NCBI GenBank assembly: GCA_949752745.1
Contig: OX457026.1
Coordinates: forward strand, 47,811,256 to 47,875,255
Source of the DNA: Protula sp. h YS-2021
Lineage: Eukaryota > Annelida > Polychaeta > Sabellida > Serpulidae
Length of the DNA stretch: 64,000 bases
Direction: 5' to 3'
The stretch's first letter is position 1. Every line of letters starts with the position of its first letter. The notes beneath the pieces were generated by a model. It was not told the DNA's origin. It was given only the letters and a program-made list of their open reading frames with translations, and made no database searches. Shown one piece after another: positions 42,356 through 54,800 of this stretch. Both the position numbers and the translations under genes were made by a program.

Positions 42356-43740
42356 TTGGAGACAGGTGACAAGTTGGTAGATTATGTTATCGAAGGCGAT
42401 TTGCTATATCATATAGCAACGCCTACGAGGAGAGACGATAGTTGGCGTACGCAGCTAGTCATCCCCTCTCAGATAAGGAACTGCGTTATGCAGGAGCTGC
42501 ACGATTCTCAGTATGGAGGAGGTCATGTCAGTGCTGCGAAGACATATCAGAAAATAAGACAGCGGTATTATTGGCCAAATATGTACCATGATGTCGTGAT
42601 ATTCGTCGGCAGGTGCGATCTCTCTCAAGCAAGACGTTTACGACACGTGCACTTATGCAAGAAATGCCAATCCCAAGTTACCCCTTCGAAATGATCTCAA
42701 TTGACACTTCTGGACCTTAACCCAGGTCAGACAACGATAACATGTATATCATAACCATTATCGACCATTTGACCTCTTGGCCTGACGCTTTTCCAGTCCC
42801 ACATAAAACAGCCGAAACAGTTGCTGCCTTACTGCTGAATGAAATAATTACACGACACACCTGTCCTCGAATTATCCTATCAGATAGGGGTACTGAGTTT
42901 GTCAACGGAATTATTGAGTGCCTCACGGAAAAATTGAAGATAACCCACTTAAAAACCATACCGTATCGACCACAGACTAACGGCAGTATCGAAAGACTTT
43001 ATCGATACATGAACGATGTCTTAGCAAAATATGTATGCAACGATCATACTCGATGGAACACGTATGTCCCAGCAATGGTGATGGCATACAGGACCTCGAT
43101 ACATGAGTCAACCGGTTTCACCCCTTTTCTCATGCTCCATGGCCGAGACCTGTACTCCCCATTGATACCCTGCTGCAACCCAAACTATGCTACTTAGGTG
43201 ATGAATACGTTCCCACAATGCTGCAACGACTACACCAAGTCCACTTGGTAGCGAAGGAGAACCTCAAAGAGGCCAGAGAGCGAAATAAGAGGCGTCTCGA
43301 TAAGACGGCAGTCACAAAGAAGTTTTTGCCAGGCGATGCTGTGCTATATTATAACAAAGCATCGGTGTCAGGTGACTCCACAAAGCTGACGCTGAAGTGG
43401 CAACAATTTTGAATGATGCCATTAAAAATCACCGTACGGGTATTGTCAAGGTTGTTCATGTGGACTACCTTAAGCCTGCAAACCCTGAAACTTTTTGGGA
43501 CAAGAAAGCTTCATCCCCGCAATCGCATACAAGAAGAGGATGAACCTGCTATAGCTCCACGAATTCAGCCTATGAGAACAGCCAAATTGGCATTCATAGC
43601 CGACCCTCAGCGTAATTCCAACAGTCAAGCCCCAGAGGCAAAACCAGATGATCTGCGGGCAACTAGGCCCACTTGTGCTCCGGAGACGAGCGGAGTCCCC
43701 GCTCTTTTGGAACGTAGTCGACAGGGCCAAGCGTGTTTAA
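42356..43740 (+). pseudogene. Integrase and C-terminal tail
   Basis: Zinc domain with LHDSQYGGGHVSAAKT and a damaged CC pair (CDLSQ, later CKKC), and the first core Asp near 42,700. A clean frame 42,742-43,197 follows with the second Asp (LSDRGTEFVNG) and Glu (NGSIERLYRY). A basic linker KENLKEARERNKRRLDK and a Pro/Gln-rich tail run to about 43,740. Frames change at about 42,690, 43,200 and 43,410. Confidence 0.85.
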
Positions 43741-43953
43741 CTTGACCACTCCTCTCAAGGTGAAGTGGAGGAACCACATCAGATGGAAGAGGAATCTGAT
43801 GACGACCTGTAGAACAGGTAATGAAATCTGTAAGGACAACCAGTGGATATACTTAAGCGAGTATTTGGGTTACGCAGGAGAGTATTTGTTGATGGTTCCC
43901 CTCATGCCATGATGTTCGAATGTCTACACATGTATACCCATACACATGCGTCA

Positions 43954-44835
43954 TCAATTGTATGGTTCTATATTTTCAGAAAATATAGAGGTCATGGCTG
44001 CTGTATCGTGTATCTCCAATTTCAGCAACCCTTCTTTATTAAGGGAGTAAGGTAGCGAAATGTCCTGGGGTAATTTTTGTCGTATTCTTCTTAGAACCGG
44101 TGCAAATTCCGAAGGTGTTATCAACGAGGGTGACAGATGACCTTGTACTGGAGATTGTAATTGCACCAAAAGGTTATCAAGGTTTTGATGTACTTGTCGA
44201 GTGGTGGAAGATACGAGATTGAAAATTGCATGTAACCGAGAAATCAGTTGTGTATACGCTATTTCTGGTATAATAACGAGGGATATATGGTCGTAGAGTC
44301 GTGCGAGCTCATATTGTAGTTGTCGTGCCGCGGTAGTGATTTTATGAAGGGCTTTTCTGTTTGTCTGAATTTCCTCATTGGTCTTATTGATTAATGTAAT
44401 GCTTTCTTGTAAAACATGTGTAACTTGTTCATTCGGGCATTCAAAACTAACTAGAGTATCACGTAAGCGTTAAACGTTACGTTCCGTTGCAACACCGAAC
44501 AACGTTGATAAGAGATTACCCATAAATGGTAAAACGGAGCGTTTTTGCCGATTTTCTGGCATAATGGCTAAAGCGAGGACGTCATGGAACAGATGTGTAA
44601 TTACGTCATATTCATCACGGAATTGTTCAACTTCCCGTTCCATAAGTTGTACAACATTATTCCGAATTGTGCGTGTCGCAAGCAATCGACTGTCGTTAAC
44701 ATTTCCACAAAGGTGGTCTCGTTGCATCAAATTATCAACTGCCTCACTAAACTGATCAATTTGATTTACAATTTGCCGAAGGTGGGATCGGTAAGATCCA
44801 ATATCCACTGAGTAGGTAAGTATCCATCCAAGAAA
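43954..44835 (-). pseudogene. Env-like fusion-protein ectodomain, inverted relative to its element
   Basis: Minus-strand frame related to the F-type envelope proteins of errantiviruses and baculoviruses. It has long heptad-like helices, a furin-type RQKR site at about 44,531-44,549, and a hydrophobic glycine-containing segment with GNLLSTLFG directly after it, in the position of a fusion peptide. A TAA at 44,470-44,472 interrupts it; similarity continues beyond to about 43,960. The element reads on the plus strand, so this block has been flipped. The left end of the block coincides with a perfect 10-bp-arm palindrome at 43,968-43,988. Inactive: broken, inverted and detached from its membrane anchor. 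Confidence 0.75.
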
Positions 44836-44841
44836 TGAAGG

Positions 44842-45312
44842 ATGCGTAGGCCAGTTCCCTGCACTTTAAACAAAGATATTTCGGAAACTTTGGACAAACT
44901 CCACGATGAACTACCAACCATTCAGGACATTCCTGTCGACCATCTACATAAAATCTTGGATGCATCCCGTCCGAAAGCCACCGAACTTAATGAAATTCGT
45001 TCAATGATGCCCTATCCTGCCTGGAAAGAACGTACCATAGCCGCCACCATGATTACCTCTACACTTGTCATTATTTGCACTCTCTTCTGTGTACCACGTT
45101 TCGTGGTTAAGAGATGCTCGCGACGCAAATCTAAGCATCGTGATGTCCGAATAATGTGTACCAAACACCCTAATTCCTCCGCTACTGTAAGATTTGAAAA
45201 AGTCAATGCCCCAATGACCCCTCGTGATACCCCGGAACCTGAATGTCAGTCAGGTGTTGACAGTCTGGGTCATATAACGCTACCGGGTAGTGAACCGGAA
45301 GCTTGTGAATAG
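44842..45312 (+). pseudogene. Env-like C-terminal part with transmembrane anchor
   Basis: A 156-codon plus-strand frame. The first 60 residues are helical stalk-like, then a hydrophobic segment of about 22 residues (TIAATMITSTLVIICTLF, about 45,034-45,100) is followed by a basic stop-transfer stretch (RRKSKH) and a cytoplasmic tail of about 60 residues. This is the membrane-anchor end of the envelope-like protein whose ectodomain lies inverted just to its left. The apparent ATG at 44,842 is fortuitous. Confidence 0.65.
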
Positions 45313-45721
45313 CAGAATTAATCAATGAATATCGTTAGTGTCACTTTATTTTTGGTTGACACGTGAAGTGAACATTTACAAGTTTTGGGTACCGCAATTG
45401 TCTGTATATATTAATGGTAATCTCGTTGAAATTGCATTACTGTTAGTTAGTATCTGTAGAACCTTGATTAAAGTTATATTTTTAATTTGAAATATTTATT
45501 TTGAATCTTGATGTATATTTTCACACCTATATTAATGTGTAATGGCTAGACTGTACTATCACCAATAGAACTGATCATTCTATGATAATGATTGTATGGC
45601 GGTGTACTTATAGTAATTTCATGTTTCATATGATAGTTTACAATTTGAAGACCCCTTGAGTCAAACATGACTTGTGTTGATTTAAATTCTATGTAATGTA
45701 AATCTTTTGATGGGAGACAAA

Positions 45722-46531
45722 TGCAAAAAGGGTGCTTTAAATCGTATGTATTAATAGTTAAAAGTCGGTCTAGTTTAGCTTTGCATTATTTTGCCATCAA
45801 GGCACATTGATGTATAGCTGACAGCTGTGTGTGTTATTACAATTTTAATGGACCTTTTCCTCACGAGCGTTGACAGCATTATGAGAGGCAATGATATGAG
45901 CTGGCAAAAGGTCGGTAAACAACCATCTAAATTCTGAAGTTATGGGACAGAACACCCGAAAATAGTACCGATTAAATTGGTTCTGTCAAACATAGATCAG
46001 AAAACCAATTTATAACAATCATTAAATGTCATCCTAAATCCCAGGAAGATGTCGAAAACAAAAATATAAAATTCCGCCCCTAGACTTGAGAAAGTTTGGC
46101 ACGGATGAACCTGGAAAATGTGGCGTTTCGGCACTTCCGCCCCCTCCCCAATTTAAGACTGCTCCCCGCCCGCAGCATCTCAGTTCGATCTCAGTTTTGA
46201 TTCTTGCGCTACCAAAGTTTGGAAACCGCCAACTCACTTTCGCTGATAGCTTTCTAGTGATCATAACTTAGAATTGCACAATCGCGGAGTTAATAAAAGT
46301 GAAGAAAGAAATCAATGTTAAAGCGAAGTACTAAAGAACTACTATACGATGTTATAAATTTATCATGAAGACGCATTACGTTTGGGATAGTTAACTACAA
46401 AAATAATAAAATATTGTAACTTTAATTCATACGTCAAAAGTAGCGCAATAAAAATTTATCAGCCTAGAATATAAGGACTTCTCATTTAATTTTATCCGAC
46501 CAGCCGAAGATCCCGATCGAATTATGTTGCA
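45722..46531 (+). repeat. Right LTR of the env-bearing gypsy element
   Basis: Begins TGCAAAAAGGGTGCTTTA and ends TGTTGCA, followed by the CCCT target duplication. Between env and this LTR (45,313-45,721) there is AT-rich untranslated sequence only. From 46,536 to 46,964 no gene. Confidence 0.85.
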
Positions 46532-46964
46532 CCCTCAGTAAGGAGGGAAGAGATTTGGTCGATTCAGAGTCCCCATCCCCTCTCTCGTCCTGATGTCTTA
46601 GCTGAAGTGACACGGCAGCGGCAGGGAGAGGCCCCAAACGTAGTCCTTTCCTTCCATGCTTTCCGCGAATTCCAGAGTAAACCACAATTACTTAATATAA
46701 AAATGACTTATTCTTGATAAAGCATTGGGTCGATCAACTGCAGATAGAAGGCAGTTGTATTAAAAACAGCTGGCACATCTTCAGTCGCCATTTTTATTAC
46801 TTCGTATGGAAGTCATGCCTTTGCGTTTACGTCAGAAAAGTTGCTCCTTCAAAACGGGTCGTAGCAATAAACTATCAACTAATGTTGCTTGTACGTACAA
46901 TGCAAGCCAATATTCTGTCAGACAACATCTTAATAAATGTAAATTTTTCAAACATATCCACTTT

Positions 46965-47485
46965 GTATGATGCTTTTTGAATGTTAAATACCATGCCAAT
47001 AACCGGCCAGCTTATTTTATAACTTATATAGCCTCTTTTCTAGTCACAAACATTTTGGTATGGTGTTTGTATGCAGTTTGTCCCACAAATAGCCTTTATT
47101 TGCCTTTCCGGTAATAATCGGGATTTTTTTAAAGCTGTTCACTTTGTATGATGCTTTTTGAATGCTGAATGCCCCACCAGTACCCTGTGGACTGTTTTAT
47201 AAACTTTATAGCCTCTTTCCTAGTCACAAAATGTTGTGGCAGGTTGTTGGCATGTAATTTGTCGTGCAAAAAGCCTTTATTTGCCTTTTAGGTAACAATC
47301 AGGATTTTTAAAGATTTTAATTTTGGATGATGCTTTTTGAATGCTGAATGCCGTGCAAATAACCGGTCAGCCTATTTTATAAGTTATATAGCCTCTTTCC
47401 TAATCACAAAATTTTTGGCAGGCTGTTTGCATGCAGTCTGTTGTTCAAGTAGCCTTTATTTGCCTTTCGGGTAATAATCGGAAAA
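46965..47485. repeat. Three-copy tandem repeat, period about 180 bp
   Basis: Units start at about 46,971, 47,152 and 47,331 with TGCTTTTTGAATG. Each contains a TATAGCCTCTTT(T/C)CTA block and an AGCCTTTATTTGCCTTT block. Units differ by about 15-20 percent by eye. Confidence 0.8.
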
Positions 47486-47490
47486 GTAGA

Positions 47491-48060
47491 AACAATGTTT
47501 GTACGAACAGGCTAAAAGCACGTAACATCCGTGCCGCTATTGTGTTGTATCGGTCAATCTTTTATATTGAAACAACGACTGCACGAACAAGCTTAAAGCA
47601 CGCAGCTGGCTTTGCTGGCGTGAAGATGTTGTGTCGTGTTGATCGATGCTTTATATAGAAACAACGTTCGCATAGGCAGGATAAAAGCACGCAACTAATG
47701 TGCCGCTTTTGTGTCGTATTGATTAATATTGAGCACAGATACAACATTTCCATGGACAGGATGAAAGTACGCAACTGCTGTGAGGATGTCGCGTCGTGTT
47801 CAACAGATATAATAAAATGTTCCAGTTTTATAGAAAGCTACGTAATTAACATAAAATAAAGTAAATTCACAGGCTAAAAGCACGGGCAGCCACTTTATCT
47901 CCTGAAAAAATTAGGGTTTCTGCACAGAAAAGGTAAAAACACGACCGTTTGAAAAACAGGGTATCTGCACCCATATAGCCGTGCAACAGGCCCGTTGCAC
48001 ACCTGTTGCACCTGCAGAAATTGTTTCTGCACGCACAGGCTAAAAGCATGCAACAGAGAG
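47491..48060. repeat. Second tandem repeat family, period about 80-90 bp
   Basis: The motif AACAA(C/T)G...CAGGCTAAAAGCACG recurs at about 47,491, 47,571, 47,660 and 47,740, with more degenerate units near 47,870, 47,930 and 48,035. From 48,061 to 49,100 there are loosely repeated blocks (GGCTGAAAT...GGC-AAAACCAATT) but no gene. Confidence 0.65.
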
Positions 48061-49099
48061 GTGTAAATCAGGTAAAAATCAAAGCAACATCATTTTTATA
48101 TTTGAGGATTTTTTATCCAACGTTCTCCTAGGTTTTTAGCCTGAATATCTTCACCGTTTTTGTTTGCTGGTTGCGCACATAAGTACCTACCTATTACTTT
48201 TTTTCAATTCGAAAAATATGGGCTGAAATTGTTGGCCAAAAACCAATTTTCTTTTAAAATGTATCTCCTCCTAGGGTTTCAATGGGAACATTCTAAAATT
48301 TTAATAAGGTAGGAAGCATAAATGTCCACCTGGCTACTATATTTTTAAGATTCCCCAAAAATTGGCTGAAATATTGGCGGAAAACCAATTCTTACTAAAA
48401 TTGTAACTGACGCTAGGCACATAATCTTACACTCTTAAAGTGTTGAATGAGGGAAGCGGACATTAGTACCTTCCAGGCTGTTTTGTTGGTGATTCGCCGA
48501 AAAAGTTATCGAAAATCCAACAGACCTCAGGTGTATTTCATTAATCTATTGAAATTTTGGCTAAAGGTTACGGACATTGTTACATACCTGGCTATAGCGT
48601 GTTTTCGTGATTCGTCTAGAATTGGCGGAAAGTAGCGGACATTAGTACCTACGTGGCTAGTCTTTTTTGGTAATAAGGACGATAAAATGTTTTTTTTGTA
48701 TTAAAATCTTTTCTGATGCCAGGTACACGGACTTGCTGTCTTGAAATTTTGGTTAAGGTTATACTTCTATGTCATAGATTCTAACATTGGCATTCGTGAG
48801 CTTGGGCATTGATTGTCCATAACCAATCTTGCTAGTTGATATAACTAATAATAACCTACTTAATCATTGTGTCCGAATAAATATTCAACACAGTCCAAGG
48901 CATTGCTGTCTGTCTGAGGTGGGGATAGGGCTCGCTACGTTGATCAATAGTGCTATTCTGAGCCTAAAGGTTCATTTATTACTTGAAAATAGCTAACGGC
49001 AGGCAATAAGTGCAGAGCATTTTAAATGATTGCATTTACAGTTTCTCGTTCTGCCCATACTAGAACCCGTACAAGAAGAGGCCACTGGCGAACTTATTA

Positions 49100-49410
49100 T
49101 TAGAAGCGCTATCACGTGAGATGCCAGAAAACTAAAATGGATTCTTCAGCGGGGCTTTCTTGGTACCCCAAAAGTCAGTGGACTAGAGGATGGTCATAGA
49201 TCCATCAGTTCTAAACAAGTTTCTGTGCACAACGACGTTTTTCAGATGGACAGAGCGCGAGAGATTAAGGAAGCTGTACAGCAGGACATGTGGGCTGCTT
49301 ACATAAATCTCTTCGATGGTTATCCACATAGCCAAATGCATTCCACGGCCAGTGGTTCCTCTGTGCATCCAGATAAAGCGAAAACGTTTGTGGTTTCTGG
49401 CACTCCCCTT

Positions 49411-49471
<61 letters not shown>

Positions 49472-49980
49472 CACAAAAGGCACGCTAGTCTAGCAGTACC
49501 TGAACGACTAGTTGCTGGCCAATCTAATCTGGGAGACGGAGACGGCATAGAAGCAAATCAGCCTATTGGTTCGTCACGCTATTCAGGTAGATCTGTTGGT
49601 CAGCTTGGCAAAGTCAGAGTTGGTTGCAAAACAAAACATTGTATTTCTGGAGAGAGATAAGATTTAACTAACATAAGCTTATCTCAAAGCCAACCGCCGA
49701 GGAAAAATTGCCCTGGCCATACGAGCGATCCATCCAAATCAGCAGATAAGTCTGAAAGCCATGGAAACACTGCTACACTGCCTAGAAGCAAAACAGAGAA
49801 AGCAGCATCTCTAAGCAAGTTACAATAACGGCTGCTCCAAAACACAGTAGCTTTGACACAGGGTCGATTGCTGTAAGTCAAAACGCACGACATCCCAGGA
49901 TCATTTGCGCAGCTCGCGGGGGCACTATTCCGCTACCAACCCTCGATGTAGAATTCCAAACGGATGGGAGGATGGGGGTG
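49100..49980 (+). pseudogene. Fossil of a second DIRS-type RT/RNase H
   Basis: Plus-strand traces line up with the RT of the DIRS element at 22.3-23.3 kb. They include an FLGTPKVSG-like segment, VFQMDRAREIKEAVQQDMWAAY against the corresponding F-Q-M ... G-M-W block, and SGTPL before the microsatellite. Past the microsatellite come LKAMETLLHCLEAK (about 49,758) against the same motif at 22,976, and VEFQTDGRMGVGV (about 49,948) at the RNase H start. It has numerous stops and is interrupted by (TC)28. Confidence 0.65.
49413..49468. repeat. (TC)28 microsatellite
   Basis: Pure TC repeat within the DIRS RT fossil. Frames running through it are artefacts. Confidence 0.97.
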
Positions 49981-51880
49981 GGGGTACCAGCTCTATGCAA
50001 ATAATCGAACTGACTTGTCAAATTTTCATTTTAGCAAGGCAAAATAGTATCCAGATCTTGGCATGCCATTTTGTTTAATTTCTTGGAGTGGCGCACAGCC
50101 CCAAAATCCTTTCCATAGGTAATTAAGTAATCCCGATGAGACCCTACTGCTGTATGTGCCCAAGTACATATCGTGCACTGACCCCAGTATATATCAGTCC
50201 AGTGGTCACAGGGCATGGACAGTAAATGACCTAGCTTGAACATGACCAGTGGGGAAAGCTTCCACCCCCAGCAAATTTTGAAACAGATCACACGAGTACG
50301 CAGGGTTTGGTCACAGAACGACGGGCACATAAATAACTTGATTTCAGCTGGCAGAGTCTGTCTGTGTTATCCGACGTTTATCCGAAGTTGACGTAGTGCG
50401 TGACCACAGTTCCTGGATTCGTTTGTTTTGAAGTTCGAACACTGCCAAAACTTTCATTGTAAATAGATAATGCCACACTAGATTCTCTTGACCAGTAACC
50501 ACAAATTTTAAAAGTCTAATTTCTCGGCGTAGAGAGGTCGAAAGACAATGCTGTAACATCCTGCATAATCTGCAGATATCTCTTCAACGTTGCCAGGGAG
50601 TGGGGTAGCTGGACACGTTCGCGTTAGCTGTAGGGGAGCTTCGCCTTGTAACCGTTTAAGAAAAACAAGAAAACAGCTTTAAAATTACAGTTGTCCGCTC
50701 CACAAATCTCTATATTATTAGGCCTGTGGTTCGACTTGAAAAGTGTCAAATTGGTACGCTAGAGCCCAAGACAGCACTACATAGGGAACATTTATGTGAA
50801 GCTTCAAAGCAATCCTATCAAAATTGTGAAAGAAGTAGCAATTTCAAAATGTTCTAACAATAATTTTAATGCCCCCATTTGGCCATTTTTTAGCCTCTTT
50901 TGAAAGAATTTTTCAAGAGAAGGCTATATGGGGAAAAAGTCACATTCAGTTGAAACAATCTGATCACAACTGTGTATGATGAAGCATTTTAGGCACATAC
51001 ACACAAATGAAAAATAACCGAGGGATTATTTTGTATAATGAGTTTTCAACAAAATTGATGCTGAAAAAGACGGCATTCTTCCGGCACTATTATCCATTAT
51101 GGCAAATGACGTCTTAATAGTATCATTACACAAAACAAAAGAGATCAAATTATTGCTGTTCAAAATTACAATGTAAAAATCACTCTGGTAGCTGACGATA
51201 CAAATCTGTTATTTAATGATATACTTTCTCTTTAGCTTGTGTTTAACATCAGATTATGATTTTATCATGTATCTGGCTTGAACATACATATTAAGAAATC
51301 AGAACCGCAACAAATAAAAACAGCAGCAATAAAGTATTCGGAACTGAAATTGAATTCAGATTTCAATGGTCAAATTGTGACATTGTTAGTAAGTGGGGAC
51401 GACATTTCTGGACTCTGTTGGACCTTCCCCAATCCTGGTGACTGATAGACTGACCCCTCTCCTTCTCCGCCTGGTGACTGATCAAACCCCCCCCCCCCTG
51501 ACTGACCAACCGCCCCACCCCCCTCAAAGCTATACACTATATAAGGCAGACATACCAGCTTCAACAGCGCATAACTACTGAATCGATTTCAACCAATCTT
51601 TCAATAAAATATTCAGCAAGACTTAACGTTTTCAAAATTGATAACGCCATTGATGACGTCATTTATCAAAAATTTCAAATGAGCATAACTTCAAAACTAC
51701 TGTTGTTACAATTTCCATCATTTACCATCAACAAAGTGAAGTGATTACATCATAAAAACAGATATCCCAAATAAGGAGGTGAAATGTTGATGGTGCAATG
51801 CAATGCTGTCAAAATTAGATGAATTTGAGAGACATTTATGTGAAAAATTGATTACCTTCGTAAAGAAAAAGGACTTATCA
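49981..51880. other. Stretch without a supported gene
   Basis: Only short chance frames; a poly-C run at about 51,487-51,498. The end (51,590-51,780) has an AT-rich ATTGATAACGCCATTGATGA block but nothing assignable. Confidence 0.5.
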
Positions 51881-54800
51881 CTTGTTGCGTTTGCTTCCGT
51901 GTCTTCAACAATTTTGAACGGTATGTGGATCATACATGTGATGATACATAGATTCATGCCGCACAATGCAAAACATACAAATAAAAGGATTAGCTGAAGG
52001 GTCAAATCAACATCCCGCAAATAAAAAAGGAAGAAACAAACTAAGACACAAACTAAGACACAAACTAACAAATAAATAAAGAAGGGTGTAATGTAAGTGG
52101 GTAAAGGTAAAAAATCAAGCCTTGGTGGGTGTGCACATCTAGAAGTGTTTAAACCTGAAAATGAATCCAACTTGTCACTGAAAATGCGGCAGCAAGAAAA
52201 TCGCATCACGCGACATTTGAAACATAGATTAGACAATGGAATAAAACGGTGCATTGTAGTTTTAGCTCTGTTCAAGAAAATAACAATAAATGAAGAAGAG
52301 GTGTTGGTAGAACGTGTGGATAACACTCATCTGAGCACTCATATTTTTACAGCACTCAATGGCATAGATATCGATAACGATTGGCCAAATGCATTCAAGG
52401 ATTTGCTCAGCAAGTTTGATGAACATAAACGTCAAGGATCTGGATGGGCTGTATAAAATTCTTTAGACTGAAGTTCATAAAGCTACATTAGAACCCTAAG
52501 AAGACAAAGAATACTGAGAGTGTAATCAGTATCAAAAAACACAGACAACAAGTGCTTTCTGAGGTCTGTATTAGCTCATCTACATCCAATTGATGACCAT
52601 ATAAATTTGGTCTGGAAGTATCGACCTTTCAACATGAGCTGAATGTAGAAGATATAATATTTTCAACACCCATTCACTAAATTCTTCAATTTGAGGAGAA
52701 GACTAGCATTACCATCCATATTTTTGTTTGCAAAATCAAGTTGCATGAGACAAATTGCTGCTCATCATTGACAAACAGAAGATACATTATTATCTGATTA
52801 AGAATCTTATTCGACTCATGAAATATCGTACAAAGTATTATGCCAAAACCTTTTAGTTATTCAATTGTCTGCACGGGTTTATGCGACAAGACCTTGACAA
52901 GCGTCGTAAAATGTGTGGGAAGCATGGCGCACATCAATTACCATTTCCAGAAGATAAAATCGTTCGATTCGTGGACATCGGAAAACAACAAAAGGCACCC
53001 TTTGACAGTTGTGCTGACTATGAATGCTGTACAGAAAAATGTGACACACAGTACAAGTATCAACATCACAAGGCTAACAGTTTTGCCTATGTTTTCCTCA
53101 ACGAATATGAGAAGCGTGATCCTATGCTTTACGGCGGAGACAATGCTGTTCACAAATTTCTAAAGTATATGTTGGATTAACTTGATGACATCGTGAATCG
53201 ATTGAGCAACCCAACACGCATTGAAATGACTGCTGGTGATAAGAAACAGTTTGCCCAAGCTACTCATTGTTTGAATTGATGGGAGTGGATCGTGTGCGAG
53301 ATCATGATCACATCAGTGGAAAATACCATGTAGCAGCCCATAGTAAATGTAACCTACAGCTTTGCTTAAGAAAGCATCAGCAAAGAAAGTGGAATTCATT
53401 CGTCATCCCTGTCATATTGCACAACACAAACTACAAGGATATGATAGTCATCTTCTTATGGAGGGTACAGGAAAATTCAAAAACTTCAGGCTGTCAGTCA
53501 TTCCCAACACTGTAAGAAGGAAATTGCAATTATTATGAGCAATCTGAAATTCATTGACTCCTACCAATTCATGGGAGCATCTTTGCAAAAAGTAGTAGCC
53601 AACTTAGCGGCTTAAGGGAAAGATAAGTTTCAGAATATGACTGCTCATGTAAGCGACAGTCAGCAGCAAAAGTTACTTTTGAGAAAAGGAGTATATCCTT
53701 ATGACTATGTTGATGAACCCTCCAAGTTTGCAGAAACCAATCTTCTACCAAAGGAAGACTTTTACAGCCAACTGACTGAAGAAGGAATTAGTGATGAGGA
53801 CTATGCCCACGCACAAAGGGTCTTGAATGTATTCCACTGCAACAACTTTGGGGAGTATCATGACCTCTACCTGAAAACAGATGTGGTGCTGCTGGCAGAT
53901 GTCTTTGAAAATTTTAGAAATGTGTGTCTCAGCACGTATAAATTGGATCCTGCTTATTACTTTACAGCACCAGGTTTAACATGGGACGCTATGCTGAAAC
54001 ATACCAATGTTCAATTGGAATTGATAAATGATACTGACATGTGTGACTTGGTAGAGCAAGGTCTGCGAGGAGGCATTTCAGTCATCACACACAAGTATCA
54101 AAAGCCAGCAGCCCCTACATTCAAGATTATGATGCGAGCAAGTCAACAAACTACATGATGTGCTATGATGAAAACACTCTCAATTGGTGAAATATGTCAC
54201 GAAGTTTGCAAAAATGTGGATCTACATGGGTGGAAGATCCAGAACTATATGAACTGTGCTACATGAAAGTAAGTGAAGAGGATATATTTTAGAGGTAGAT
54301 CTCGCATACCCGGATGAAATCATGATCAACATAGTGACTATCCAGTGGCTCCTGAGAAGAAAACTGTTCAAATCAGTGAATTGTCCGAATACAGTAAGAA
54401 CCTGAGAAACCAGTTGGGATTGAAATGTAAACCTACGGAAAAGTTGATTTCCAATCTCTATGGCAAGAAAAAATATGTGGTACATCATCGAAATTTGCAG
54501 CACTTATCTCTTGGAATGAAAGTGGCAAAGGTGCATCGAACCATTACATTCCAACAGAGTAAATGTCTAGCTGAATACACAGATGTCAACACAGAGAAGA
54601 GAAAAGAGGCAAAAAATCCATTTGAAAGGAACTTTTACAAATTGATGAACAATATCATGTTTTAAAAACCATAGAAATGTGATGAAATGAACCAGTGTAG
54701 AATTGATTCACAATGAGAAACGTTTCAAAAAGGTGGTAATTAAGCCTTCGTTACACTGCCTCAAATCGGATCTAATTTTGACCAAGCCAATTCAGATTGC

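Larger units (their letters stand above)
38951..46531 (+). mobile_element. Old Ty3/gypsy LTR element with env-like gene
   Basis: Diverged direct repeats of about 829 and 810 bp (TG...CA) flank PR, RT, RNase H, INT and an env-like region in that order. A 4-bp CCCT duplication (38,947-38,950 and 46,532-46,535) marks the insertion. All genes carry stops or frameshifts, and most of gag is missing. The env ectodomain segment is inverted. Clearly much older than the element at 2.6-9.7 kb. Confidence 0.9.

Noticed and set aside
46965..48060. CRISPR-like array
   Set aside because: Units are 80-180 bp, diverged, without short conserved repeats and unique spacers; a eukaryotic tandem repeat.
49183..49660. 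Arg-Glu and Leu-Ser repeat frames on both strands
   Set aside because: They run through (TC)28 and have no other coding signs; only the DIRS RT reading has homology.
51745..52326. 193-codon minus-strand frame
   Set aside because: Shadow of the plus-strand PolB N-terminus, which has a zinc finger and a homologue in the first copy.
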